The position numbers were made by a program, and so were the translations under genes. The notes under the pieces were generated by a model, which was not told the DNA's origin, did not search any database, and was given only the letters and a program-made list of their open reading frames with translations. Below are positions 8,280-16,156 of a DNA stretch of 36,738 bases, piece by piece (position 1 is the stretch's first letter; every line of letters begins with the position of its first letter). This DNA comes from Alphaproteobacteria bacterium 65-37 (GTDB lineage Bacteria; Pseudomonadota; Alphaproteobacteria; Reyranellales; Reyranellaceae). Where the stretch lies: the NCBI GenBank assembly GCA_001897995.1, contig MKRV01000045.1, forward strand, positions 1 through 36,738. The letters are read 5' to 3'.

Positions 8280-8311
8280 AAGAAAGCGATGCGACGACGC
8301 CTGAGCGCCAT

Positions 8312-9262
8312 TCAACTGTCGGCCGCGAGTTCCGAGAGCAGCCAGCGCTTGAACGTCCGCAAGGCGGCATTGCCGGCCTCCTCCGGCCGGTGCAGCAGCC
8401 AATAGGCGCCGGTCGGCATGGTGGCCGCGACCGGACGGCAGAGCGCGCCTGCCGCTTCCCGATCGGCAAACAGCGGTGCCAGGCCGAGCGCGATGCCGGC
8501 ACCGCGCTCAGCAAGCTGCAGGGCGGCTTCGAAGCTGTCGACCCAGACCGCCTGCTTGGCCTTGGCGGTCCCTGCTCCCGCCCGCTCCAGCCACAGTGGC
8601 CAGGCGAGCGGAAACGACACGACATGGATCATCGGTACACGCGCCAGGTCGGCCGGCCGTCGCAGCTTCAGTCGCAGCACGAACGCTGGAGCGGCCACCG
8701 GAACGGCGTGCAGGTCGAGCAAATGCTGGCTGACCAGGTTCGGCCAGGCGCCGTCACCGACTCGGACCGCCGCGTCGAACGATTCGTTCTCGAGATCGAT
8801 CGGGCCCACCGAATTCTCGATCACCAGTTCGATGCCGGGGTGGCGCGCCATGAAGGCCGCCACGCGCGGCAGGAGCCATGCCGTCGCGAAGAGCGGCGAG
8901 ACGCTCAGCCTCAGCCGACGATTTGCCTCGAGGCCGGCAAGCGGTGCCGTCGCACGGACTAGTTCGTTGAATGCGCGTCCCGTTGCCGTGGCGAGTGCAC
9001 GGCCGACCGGCGTCACCCGCACGGTGCGATGGGCTCGCACGAACAGCGCACTGCCGACGGCCTTCTCGAGATTGCGGATGCGATGGCTGATCGCCGACGG
9101 CGTGAGATGCAATGCTTCGGCCGCGTCCTTGAAGCTGCCCAGCCGCACCACGGCGTCGAACGCCTGCAAGGCGAGCAGCAATGCCGGCTTCAACCGCGTT
9201 GCGGCGGGCAGCGGCTGGTTTGCCTTCAGGAAGCGCGGCACGGCAGTGGTGCGAACGGCCAT
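8312..9262 (-). CDS. LysR-family regulator, GcvA-like
   Basis: This is a DNA-binding transcription factor of 316 residues. The N-terminal winged helix-turn-helix spans about residues 28-87, with FKDAAEALHLTPSAISHRIRN as the recognition region. The effector-binding domain follows, with SVSPLFATAWLLPR and a DGAWPNLVSQHLL segment resembling the GcvA subgroup. ATG 9262 gives a normal length; the frame stays open to 9376 but the extra residues are not LysR-like, and no clear ribosome site decides the start. It is divergent from the crotonase gene (150 bp between starts) and upstream of the Rieske gene, so either or both are likely targets. The effector is unknown. Confidence 0.92.
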   Translation of the reverse strand: MAVRTTAVPRFLKANQPLPAATRLKPALLLALQAFDAVVRLGSFKDAAEALHLTPSAISHRIRNLEKAVGSALFVRAHRTVRVTPVGRALATATGRAFNELVRATAPLAGLEANRRLRLSVSPLFATAWLLPRVAAFMARHPGIELVIENSVGPIDLENESFDAAVRVGDGAWPNLVSQHLLDLHAVPVAAPAFVLRLKLRRPADLARVPMIHVVSFPLAWPLWLERAGAGTAKAKQAVWVDSFEAALQLAERGAGIALGLAPLFADREAAGALCRPVAATMPTGAYWLLHRPEEAGNAALRTFKRWLLSELAADS

Positions 9263-9412
9263 GCAACCAAGTGTGCAGGCTGCTCGACACCCTGTCACGC
9301 CGCCTCCCATCGTGCGGGTCATGACGGCGCGGGAGCACCGATGAAGAGCACTCAGCGGTGGAGACACTCTATTCATTTGTCAGACCGAGTGGCCTGTGGC
9401 GAGCTTTCCGCC

Positions 9413-10198
9413 ATGACCGACACCGATCCTGTCCGCGTCGAAACCGACGGCGCCGTCTCCATCGTCACCATCGATCGTCCTGCCGCGCGCAATGCCGTCA
9501 ATCCACCGACCGCCCGCGCTCTGGCCGCAGCCTTCCGTCAATTCGACGCCGATCCTGAGCAACACGTCGCCGTGCTCACCGGTGCCGCGGGCACGTTCTG
9601 CGCGGGCTACGACCTCAAGGAGACGGCGGCTGGCCGGCGCGGCCACCGCGTCGAGACCGGCGATGGTCCCATGGGACCCACTCGCCTGGTGCTCTCCAAG
9701 CCGGTGATCGCCGCCGTCGAGGGGTATGCCGTCGCTGGCGGCCTGGAACTCGCCCTCTGGTGTGACCTGCGTGTGGCAGCGCGCGACGCGGTGTTCGGCG
9801 TTTACTGCCGCCGCTTCGGCGTCCCGTTGATGGATGTCGGTACGGTACGCCTGCCGCGCCTGATCGGCCACAGTCGCGCCATGGACATGATCCTGACCGG
9901 CCGTGGTGTCTCCGGCGAGGAGGCCGAGAGGATCGGCCTGGCCAATCGCCTGGCGGCGCCCGGACAAGCGCTCGCGGTTGCGTTGCAGCATGCCCGGGAA
10001 CTCGCGCGCCTCCCGCAGGCAGCACTGCGCAACGACAGGCTGTCCGCCATCGAGCAGTGGAGCCTCGGCTGGGACGAGGCCATCTTGAACGAGTACAGAC
10101 GAGGCATTGCCACGGTGGCGACCGGCGAAACCGAAGCAGGCGCTCGCCACTTTGCCGGCGGTGCCGGCCGCCACGGCCGGCCACTGGAGGACCGCTAG
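9413..10198 (+). CDS. Crotonase (enoyl-CoA hydratase/isomerase) family protein
   Basis: A 261-residue crotonase-fold enzyme acting on a CoA thioester in the cytoplasm. The oxyanion-hole regions are visible as FCAGYDLKE (62-70) and EGYAVAGGLELALWCD (103-118). Of the two glutamates of classical hydratases, the first is present (Glu112). The second, 20 residues on, is Cys132 in the run VYCRRFGVPLMDVG. That CRRFGVPL-type sequence marks a crotonase subgroup whose activity need not be hydration. ATG 9413 fits the N-terminus of homologues; the frame stays open upstream into the region antisense to the LysR gene, which I treat as non-coding. Regulation by the divergent LysR protein is likely. Confidence 0.88.
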   Translation: MTDTDPVRVETDGAVSIVTIDRPAARNAVNPPTARALAAAFRQFDADPEQHVAVLTGAAGTFCAGYDLKETAAGRRGHRVETGDGPMGPTRLVLSKPVIAAVEGYAVAGGLELALWCDLRVAARDAVFGVYCRRFGVPLMDVGTVRLPRLIGHSRAMDMILTGRGVSGEEAERIGLANRLAAPGQALAVALQHARELARLPQAALRNDRLSAIEQWSLGWDEAILNEYRRGIATVATGETEAGARHFAGGAGRHGRPLEDR

Positions 10199-10204
10199 AA
10201 TTGG

Positions 10205-10377
10205 ATTGAGGCGACCTGTGGCATTCGTGCAACAGGCCCGAGATCATTGATACGAAAGGCTTTGCTGAACAAACAGGTTGTTGAGCATTATGCTTCACGT
10301 CACGTGAGTGCAGTGCGGCAAAGGCCGCGCCTCAATTGAGCCAAAGTGTCGTGGTGTTTAACTACTGCTCAACAACC
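10205..10377. other. Structured intergenic region with nested inverted repeats
   Basis: The 249-bp gap between the crotonase and the PrcB-like gene contains several self-complementary elements. GGTTGTTGAGCA (10276-10287) pairs perfectly with TGCTCAACAACC (10366-10377). ATTGAGGCG (10205-10213) matches CGCCTCAAT (10328-10336). TCACGTGA (10300-10307) and CTCAATTGAG (10331-10340) are perfect palindromes. GCGGC (10315-10319) and GCCGC (10324-10328) form a small hairpin. It could be a folded 5' leader or small RNA, a cluster of operator sites, or a short decayed element. No coding sequence is evident. Confidence 0.5.
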
Positions 10378-10447
10378 AACCATCGGGTCCCTGCGAGATC
10401 CCATCGTGCCGTTCACCAGTAAGCCGGTCTCCCAGGAGTTCATCCAT

Positions 10448-11017
10448 ATGCCGCGTCGGCGAATGCTGACGATCGGCATCGCGTCTGCCGGCATGCTGCT
10501 TCCGATTGTGCCGTCCTTGGCCCAGACGATCGAAGCGCGTCAATGGCAGGGCGCCACGGCGGTGACCCGCCAGCCCGAGCATCTCGTCGCCAGCACGATC
10601 AGCGAATGGCGTAGCCTGTGGAGCCGGGTCGGCAGCCCTGCTCCCGACATGTTCGAACCTGGCCGCATGAATGCCGTCGGTATTTTCCTCGGACGCCGGG
10701 CGAGCGAAGGTTACGCCGTGAACGTGCTCTCCACGGCACGCCGTCGCGACCGGATAGTGGTCGTGTTCGAAGAGCGCATGCCGATGGAGCAGATGATGGC
10801 GCAGCGCGCCGCGCCGCGGCCGGTCGCCAGCACGCCGACGCCGGCGATGCCTTCCCTGCCCTCGGGCGCTGCCGGCTTCGCCGCCCCGGGCGCCGCTGCC
10901 AGCCTGCCGCCGCCGCCGACGGTGCGTCCCGTCGGCCATCCCACGTCGCCTTGGGCGATCGTGCTGATCAACCGGGCCGACCTGCCGGTCTCCGTCGAGC
11001 AGCGCCTCTTCCGCTGA
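10448..11017 (+). CDS. Secreted PrcB-like (PrcB_C domain) protein
   Basis: A 189-residue exported protein without a firm function. ATG 10448 is supported by the ribosome site aggag (10434-10438), 9 bases upstream. The N-terminus MPRRRMLTIGIASAG with a hydrophobic core and a PSLA-Q end is a signal peptide; the paired arginines hint at Tat export. Residues about 45-110, with the ISEWRSLW helix, VGIFLGRRASEGYAVNVLS and RIVVVFEERMP, resemble the first half of the PrcB_C domain. The last strand seems to come after a gap, as SPWAIVLINRADLPV. Between them lies a Pro/Ala/Met-rich stretch (about 112-168) that looks like a disordered insert. The domain assignment is from pattern memory and moderate. 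Confidence 0.7.
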   Translation: MPRRRMLTIGIASAGMLLPIVPSLAQTIEARQWQGATAVTRQPEHLVASTISEWRSLWSRVGSPAPDMFEPGRMNAVGIFLGRRASEGYAVNVLSTARRRDRIVVVFEERMPMEQMMAQRAAPRPVASTPTPAMPSLPSGAAGFAAPGAAASLPPPPTVRPVGHPTSPWAIVLINRADLPVSVEQRLFR

Positions 11018-11112
11018 GTCTCGGCCGCGGCGTTCGCCTGCCGCCTCTTCTCCCCCAAAGCTGTCACAATCACATTTCGCTCGTGGATAAGCGCGGCCAC
11101 CTCTTTCATTCT

Positions 11113-11137
11113 CCTCTCCCCCCCTTCGGGGGAGAGG
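11113..11137 (+). terminator. Hairpin CCTCTCCCCC/GGGGGAGAGG, possible terminator
   Basis: A 10-bp perfect stem (11113-11122 with 11128-11137) and a 5-base loop lie about 95 bp after the PrcB-like gene. This hairpin is also half of the larger repeat pair at 11113-11230. There is no clear T-run. Confidence 0.4.
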
Positions 11138-11230
11138 TTGGGTGAGGGGGAAGTTGAAAGACGCGGCGATCACACGAGCGCGCGTTCGCGACGGCCCCCT
11201 CACCTAGCCTCTCCCCCAAAGGGGGAGAGG
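11113..11230. repeat. Inverted pair of a GC-rich dispersed repeat
   Basis: Unit A (11113-11150) reads CCTCTCC(C)n, TTC, GGGGGAGAGGTTGGGTGAGGGGG. Unit B (11195-11230), read on the minus strand, is nearly the same sequence. The two face each other across about 44 bp, and each has its own hairpin. The CTCTCCCCC...GAGAGGTTGGGTGAGGGG motif is a well-known intergenic repeat of many proteobacteria. It lies between convergent genes. Confidence 0.8.
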
Positions 11231-11233
11231 AAC

Positions 11234-11259
11234 ATGAACGCCGGCATATGAACGCCGGC
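11234..11259. repeat. Tandem 12-bp direct repeat with GCCGGC hairpin
   Basis: ATGAACGCCGGC occurs at 11234-11245 and again at 11248-11259. The two GCCGGC cores can pair with an 8-base loop. It lies 5 bp beyond the stop of the dehydratase gene, so on the minus strand it could help end transcription. No T-run is present. Confidence 0.5.
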
Positions 11260-11264
11260 GCCGC

Positions 11265-13073
11265 TCAATGGGAGTGCCGCGGCACACCCTTGGTTTCCGA
11301 AATCCTCTGATAGTTCACGGCAAAGTCGAGGCAGGCGCCGCTGGCGAGCTGGCCGACGAATTTGCGCTGCAGCTCCTGCCAGGGCGTCTGGCTTTCCTTG
11401 AGCTTGGGCTTCCAGGCAGCCCGGCGCTTCGCGAGTTCCGCGTCGTCGATGAGGATGTCGGCGCGGCGCTTGCCGATATCGATCCGGACCTTGTCACCGG
11501 TCTGCAGCAGCGCCAGGCCGCCGCCGACCGCCGCCTCCGGCGAGGCGTTGAGGATCGACGGGCTGGCCGATGTGCCGCTCTGCCGGCCGTCTCCGATGCA
11601 GGGCAGCAGCAGCACGCCGCCCTTCACCAACCGGTCCGGCGGCAGCATGTTCACCACTTCAGCGGAACCGGGGTAGCCGACCGGGCCGGTATTGCGGACG
11701 AACAGGATGCTGTTCTCGTCGATCGGCAGCTTGGGATCGTTGATGCGGTGGTGGTAGTCCTCCGGCCCCTCGAACACGATGGCCGTGCCTTCGAAGGCAT
11801 CCTTGTCGCCCTGCCGTTCGAGATACTTCTCGCGGAACTCCGGCGAGATGACCGAGGTCTTCATGATCGCCGAGTCGAAGAGATTGCCGGTCAGGACGGC
11901 GAATCCCGCCTGGCCCAGCATCGGCTTGTCGTAGCTCTTGATGACTTCGCCGTCGGCCGGCTGCGCGCCCTTCAGGTTCTCCTTCATCGTCTTGCCGGTG
12001 ACGGTGAGCGCGTCGCCATGGATCTTCTTCTTGGCGAGCAGCTCGGCCATCACCGTGGGCACGCCGCCCGCCCGATAGAAGGCTTCGCCGAGATACTTGC
12101 CGGCCGGCATGCAGTTCACCAGCAACGGGATGTCGTAGCCGATCTTGTCCCAATCGTCGTTCACCAGCTCGACGCCGGCGTGGCGGGCGATCGCATTGAT
12201 GTGCGGCGGGCAGTTGGTCGAGGCGCCGAGGGCGCTGGCCGCTACGACGGCATTCTCGAAGGCCTTGCGCGTCAGGATCTTCGATGGCCGCAGATCCTCC
12301 CAGACCATGTCGACGATGCGCTTGCCTGTCTCGTAGGCGATCTGCCCGCGCTGCTTGTAGGGGCCGGGGATCGCGGCGCAGCCGGTGAGCGACATGCCCA
12401 GTGCCTCGGCCATGCTGTTCATCGAGAGCGCCGTGCCCATCGTGTTGCAATGCCCGACGCTCGGGGCGCTCGAGGCCACCATCTCGATGAACTGCTCCAT
12501 GTCGATGCGACCGGCCGCCAGTTCCTGCCGGGCATACCAGACCATTGTCCCGGAGCCCGACAGGCCGCCTGCGAAGTGACCGTCGAGCATCGGGCCGCCG
12601 GAGAGCACGATCGCCGGGATATCGACCGTCGCCGCCCCCATGATCATGGCGGGCGTGGTCTTGTCACAGCCCGTCGTCAGCACGACACCGTCGAAGAAGT
12701 AGCCGTAGAGGCTCTCGACCAGGCTGAGATAGGCCAGGTTGCGGTCGAGCGCCGCCGTGGGGCGCTTGCCCGATTCCTGAATCGGATGGACCGGGAACTC
12801 GATCGGAATGCCGCCGGCGTCCCTGATCCCGTCACGGATGCGCCAGGCGAGATCGAGGTGATGGCGGTTGCAGGGCGACAGGTCGCTGCCGGTCTGGGCG
12901 ATGCCGATGATCGGTTTGCCGCTGCGCAGTTCGGCGAGCGTGAGGCCGAAATTCATGTAGCGTTCGAGATAGAGCGCCGTCATGGTCGGATCGCTCTTGG
13001 AATCGAACCATTCGCGGCTGCGCAGGCGACGCTTGGCGTCCTTCCCGTTAGCCTTCTCCTTCTTGTCGGCCAT
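11265..13073 (-). CDS. IlvD/Edd-family sugar-acid dehydratase
   Basis: This Fe-S dehydratase probably converts an aldonic acid to its 2-keto-3-deoxy form. The 602-residue sequence follows the pentonate/hexonate branch of IlvD/Edd: [13 protein letters not shown], the LSPCNRHH cysteine (Cys68), TTGCDKTTP (Cys136) and GHCNTMGT (Cys209) as likely cluster or metal ligands, and the [15 protein letters not shown] block near the C-terminus. The similarity is greater to arabonate/xylonate dehydratases than to branched-chain dihydroxyacid dehydratase. ATG 13073 has the ribosome site ggagg 5 bases upstream; an in-frame ATG at 13085 would bury that site. It is divergent from the KDG kinase gene, supporting a sugar-acid role. 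The exact sugar is not readable. Confidence 0.88.
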   Translation of the reverse strand: MADKKEKANGKDAKRRLRSREWFDSKSDPTMTALYLERYMNFGLTLAELRSGKPIIGIAQTGSDLSPCNRHHLDLAWRIRDGIRDAGGIPIEFPVHPIQESGKRPTAALDRNLAYLSLVESLYGYFFDGVVLTTGCDKTTPAMIMGAATVDIPAIVLSGGPMLDGHFAGGLSGSGTMVWYARQELAAGRIDMEQFIEMVASSAPSVGHCNTMGTALSMNSMAEALGMSLTGCAAIPGPYKQRGQIAYETGKRIVDMVWEDLRPSKILTRKAFENAVVAASALGASTNCPPHINAIARHAGVELVNDDWDKIGYDIPLLVNCMPAGKYLGEAFYRAGGVPTVMAELLAKKKIHGDALTVTGKTMKENLKGAQPADGEVIKSYDKPMLGQAGFAVLTGNLFDSAIMKTSVISPEFREKYLERQGDKDAFEGTAIVFEGPEDYHHRINDPKLPIDENSILFVRNTGPVGYPGSAEVVNMLPPDRLVKGGVLLLPCIGDGRQSGTSASPSILNASPEAAVGGGLALLQTGDKVRIDIGKRRADILIDDAELAKRRAAWKPKLKESQTPWQELQRKFVGQLASGACLDFAVNYQRISETKGVPRHSH

Positions 13074-13199
13074 CCGTTCCTCCATATTCGTTCAGCGGAG
13101 CGTGGGAGATGGCCTGGGCGAAGTCCAGCGCCTCGCAGCGACGGCCCCGAACCGGGGGCACTGCTTGAGCTTCGGTCAAGCCCGTGACACATCTGGCGG

Positions 13200-14135
13200 A
13201 TGGCAGAATTACCCTCACCGGCAATCGTCAGCCTTGGCGAGCCCCTGATCGAATTCAATCGGCCGAAGGAAGGCGACGGCCGGACCTGGCTGCAGGGCTT
13301 CGGCGGCGATTCCCAGAACGTGGCGATCGCTGCTGCGCGCCAGGGCGCAAGTGCGGGGTACCTGACCACGGTCGGCCAGGACTGGATGGGCGACGCTTTC
13401 CTCGACCTCTGGAAGGCCGAGGGTGTGGACGCCTCGCGTGTCGGCCGCCATCCCACGGCGCCGACCGGCGTGAGCTTCGTCACGCACACCGCCGCCGGTC
13501 ACAAGTTCGACTACCTGCGCAAGAATTCGGCGGCATCGTTGATGACGCCGGAAGAGCTGGCAGTCGACTACATCGCCAGCGCCAAGGTCTTCCATCTGTC
13601 GGCCATCGGACAGGCCATCAGCGAAAGCGCCCGCCGCACCTGCCAGGCTGCCGTTGCCGCCGCGCGCAAGGCCGGCGTGAAAGTGTCCTACGACACGAAC
13701 CTGCGGCTGCGGCTCTGGGATCTCGACGTCGCGCGCAAGGTGATCGACGCGACGATTGCCGAGTGCGACATCGCGCTGCCGAGCCTCGACGACTCCCGTC
13801 AGCTCACCGGCCTCGAAGCGCCCGAGGCCATCGCCGACTACTATCTCGGACTGGGGGCGCCGCTGGTGGCGCTCAAGATGGGAGCCGAGGGCTGCCTGAT
13901 CGCCACTCGGGCCGAACGGACACGCCTTCCGCCGTTCACGGTCGAGGCGGTGGACGCCACGGGTGCCGGCGACACGTTCGACGGCGCCTTCCTGGCCCGG
14001 CTGCTGGCCGGCGACACGCCGGAAACGGCTGCGCGCTACGCCAATGTCGCGGCGGCCCTGTCGACGACGGGCTATGGCGCGGTGACGCCTATTCCGCGGG
14101 CGGACGCAGTCCGGGCTGCATCGAAGAGCGCCTGA
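13200..14135 (+). CDS. kdgK: 2-keto-3-deoxygluconate kinase (PfkB family)
   Basis: A cytoplasmic ribokinase-fold enzyme of 311 residues that phosphorylates 2-keto-3-deoxy sugar acids, giving KDPG or KDPGal. GFGGDSQNVAIAAARQG (33-49) is the N-terminal PfkB signature in its KDG-kinase variant. DATGAGDTFDGAF (252-264) holds the catalytic base Asp258. The TNLRLRLW segment (166-173) is typical of KdgK. The start is ATG 13200 with only a weak ribosome site. It is divergent from the dehydratase gene and close to KDPG aldolase, giving a coherent dehydratase-kinase-aldolase set. Its last 47 bp overlap the end of the convergent hydroxylase gene. Confidence 0.92.
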   Translation: MAELPSPAIVSLGEPLIEFNRPKEGDGRTWLQGFGGDSQNVAIAAARQGASAGYLTTVGQDWMGDAFLDLWKAEGVDASRVGRHPTAPTGVSFVTHTAAGHKFDYLRKNSAASLMTPEELAVDYIASAKVFHLSAIGQAISESARRTCQAAVAAARKAGVKVSYDTNLRLRLWDLDVARKVIDATIAECDIALPSLDDSRQLTGLEAPEAIADYYLGLGAPLVALKMGAEGCLIATRAERTRLPPFTVEAVDATGAGDTFDGAFLARLLAGDTPETAARYANVAAALSTTGYGAVTPIPRADAVRAASKSA

Positions 14136-15087
14136 CGCCCGGCAGCAGGGCCCGCGTCAGGCGGCCGAGCACCGTCACCTGCTGGGCGATCCAGCCCCGA
14201 CCATTGTCACGGTCGACGGCAGCATCGTCGACGCCCGTCGGCCGGTGCTTGTTGTCGTAGATCGCCGTGCCGAACAGGATGTCCCAGATCGGGAAGACCG
14301 GCGCGAAATTGTGGTCCTGGATGTGGCGCTCCTCCGGCGTGGAGAGCGCGTGATGCAGACGATGGAAGCGCGGTCCGACCAGCAGGCGTTCGCCCAGGCG
14401 GCCGAAGCTCATATCGACATTGGCATGCGACCAGCTTTCCACGAGGCGGCCGATCATCAGGATCATGACGTATTCGCCGGGCTGGACGCCCACGAGCTGG
14501 GAGAACAGGACCAGCGCCAGGGTGATCAGCAGGTCGTCGAGGACGTGGTTGCGGTCGTCGGTCCAGACGGTCATGCGGCGCTGGCTGTGATGCAGGCTGT
14601 GCAGCGCCCACCACCAGCCGAAGCGGTGCTGGGCGCGGTGCAGCCAGTAGGCCGCGAAGTCGTAGAGGAAGAAATAGACCAGGAAAGACGCGAGCGCGTT
14701 GTCGCCCAGCCCGGGCAGGATCCGCTCGAGGCGCGGCGGCGCGACGCCCCAACTGCGCACCAGCAGCTCGATGTGCTGCACCAGGGGATAGGTCAGGATG
14801 AAGATCGCAAGCGGAACGACGCCGAGCTTGTTCAGCACCGTATAGATCTGGTCGACCCGGATCAGCCGGTCATCGGGGCCGGATTTCTCCAGCGGCCAGC
14901 GCCGCTCGAAGAAGCGCATGCCGATCGCGATGATTGCGATCTGCACGACGCCCAGCATGACGAACTCGACGGCGCTGTAGCCCGGCTCGTACCAGGCCAT
15001 CAGGCCGAACTGGAACAGCAAGGGGCTGACGAAGGTCTCGAACAGCCAGGCCTGGGTATCGACCCAGAGATCGGTGAGCACGCGCAT
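14089..15087 (-). CDS. Sterol desaturase / fatty acid hydroxylase family membrane protein
   Basis: An integral membrane di-iron enzyme of 332 residues that would hydroxylate or desaturate a lipid chain. It has the three His clusters of the family: HRAQH (150-154), HSLHH (163-167) and HRLHH (242-246), with a further SHANVD. Hydrophobic segments lie at about 42-60, 88-108, 131-150 and 185-215. ATG 15087 is used. It is the last gene of the minus-strand group SDR, KDPG aldolase, beta-propeller and hydroxylase, 11 bp after the propeller gene. Its 3' end overlaps kdgK antisense by 47 bp. The lipid substrate and the link to sugar-acid breakdown are unknown. Confidence 0.9.
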   Translation of the reverse strand: MRVLTDLWVDTQAWLFETFVSPLLFQFGLMAWYEPGYSAVEFVMLGVVQIAIIAIGMRFFERRWPLEKSGPDDRLIRVDQIYTVLNKLGVVPLAIFILTYPLVQHIELLVRSWGVAPPRLERILPGLGDNALASFLVYFFLYDFAAYWLHRAQHRFGWWWALHSLHHSQRRMTVWTDDRNHVLDDLLITLALVLFSQLVGVQPGEYVMILMIGRLVESWSHANVDMSFGRLGERLLVGPRFHRLHHALSTPEERHIQDHNFAPVFPIWDILFGTAIYDNKHRPTGVDDAAVDRDNGRGWIAQQVTVLGRLTRALLPGVRRSSMQPGLRPPAE

Positions 15088-15098
15088 CTGCGTGCCCG

Positions 15099-16103
15099 TT
15101 AACGACGATCGGCCGCCGTCGATGCCGCGCGGACCGGCCCGGCTCCGGGAGTTGCCGTTCCCTTCAGCATGAACACGCCGTGCGGCGACTTGCCGACCGG
15201 GATATTGGCGACGACCTTGAGCTGCTCGATGTCAACAATCGCGACCCGTCGCAGGAACCGCTGGGTCACCCAGAGCTCCTTGCCGTCCGGGGTGATGTCC
15301 ATGCAGTCGGGGCCGCCTGGGATCCGGATGCTGCCGGCAACGCGCATGTCGCCGGTCGTGTCGATCAGCGACACCGTCCCTTCGACCCGGTTGCTGAGGA
15401 AATAGTGCTTGCCGTCGCCCTTGGGCCAGAAGTTGTGCGCTCCCCTGCCGGTCTGCAGGCGGCCGGTGACGGTGCCGTCCTTGGGATCGACGGAGACGAT
15501 GCCGTCCTCGCCGGTCAGGGCGACCAGCAGGCGCTTATTGTCCGGCAGCATGATGACGCCGGCCGGCGCATTGCCGATCGGGACATTCCACTTGAGCGCC
15601 TGCGTTTCGAGGTCGAAGGCCGCCAGGCGGCCGCTCTGCTGCAAGGTGACGAACACCGTCTTCGACTCGGTGTCGAACGTCAGGTGGCTCGGCAGGCCGT
15701 CGATGAAGGTGCGGCTGGCCAGACGGAAGCCGTCGGCATGGTAGATGTCGACATGGTCGAGCCGGTAGGCCGCCGTGACGAACCATTTGCCGTTCGGGCT
15801 GAAACCCAGGTGATAGGGATCGATCACGTCCTTGACGACGCGCTTGCGCTCGCCGGTGTTGATATCGAGGCCGAGCAGCTCGTTGGTCGCGGTAGAGCCG
15901 ATCAGCACCTCCTTGCCGTCCGGAGAGACGATCAAGTGGTGCGGCTCGCGGCCCACCGGCTGGCGGGCGATCTCGGTGCGCGTGCTGCGGCTCAGGATGC
16001 TGTAGGAAGCTTCCTCGGAGTTGAGGATCAGCACGGAATCCGCCCGCGCAGCGCCGCCTGCCACAAGCGAAAGCGCCAATGCCGCGAACGACAATCTTTT
16101 CAT
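15099..16103 (-). CDS. Secreted YVTN/YncE-like beta-propeller protein
   Basis: A 334-residue exported protein, probably periplasmic. The signal peptide MKRLSFAALALSLVAGG is cut near Ala21 (ARA-D). The rest is repeating about 40-residue blades with motifs such as GREPHHLIVSPDGKEVLIG, PYHLGFSPNGKWFVTA, GPDCMDITPDGKELWVT and GKSPHGVFML, typical of seven-bladed YVTN propellers. ATG 16103 gives a clean signal peptide; the open frame runs further upstream without one. It follows KDPG aldolase by 53 bp and precedes the hydroxylase by 11 bp. Relatives of this fold are often found with PQQ or alcohol oxidation systems, but nothing here proves that role. Confidence 0.85.
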   Translation of the reverse strand: MKRLSFAALALSLVAGGAARADSVLILNSEEASYSILSRSTRTEIARQPVGREPHHLIVSPDGKEVLIGSTATNELLGLDINTGERKRVVKDVIDPYHLGFSPNGKWFVTAAYRLDHVDIYHADGFRLASRTFIDGLPSHLTFDTESKTVFVTLQQSGRLAAFDLETQALKWNVPIGNAPAGVIMLPDNKRLLVALTGEDGIVSVDPKDGTVTGRLQTGRGAHNFWPKGDGKHYFLSNRVEGTVSLIDTTGDMRVAGSIRIPGGPDCMDITPDGKELWVTQRFLRRVAIVDIEQLKVVANIPVGKSPHGVFMLKGTATPGAGPVRAASTAADRR

Positions 16104-16156
16104 TAGGGTGCCCACACTGCCAGATTCCGACTTGAAGCACCTTTTTGGGGCGTGCG

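Noticed and set aside
9263..9376. 38-residue N-terminal extension of the LysR protein
   Set aside because: Cys/Arg-rich sequence unlike any LysR N-terminus; it would also consume most of the divergent promoter space.
9029..9412. 128-residue N-terminal extension of the crotonase
   Set aside because: It reads through the LysR antisense region, has no crotonase homology, and ATG 9413 gives the normal family length.
10276..10377. Transposable element ends
   Set aside because: The 12-bp inverted repeat has no flanking target duplication and encloses no transposase, so I list it as a structured region only.
11234..11259. Start of a CRISPR-like or tandem-repeat array
   Set aside because: Only two 12-bp copies separated by 2 bp; no further units or spacers.
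11268..13187. 639-codon plus-strand open frame
   Set aside because: Fully antisense to the well-supported IlvD/Edd dehydratase; Arg/Asp/Gly-rich composition and no recognisable domain.
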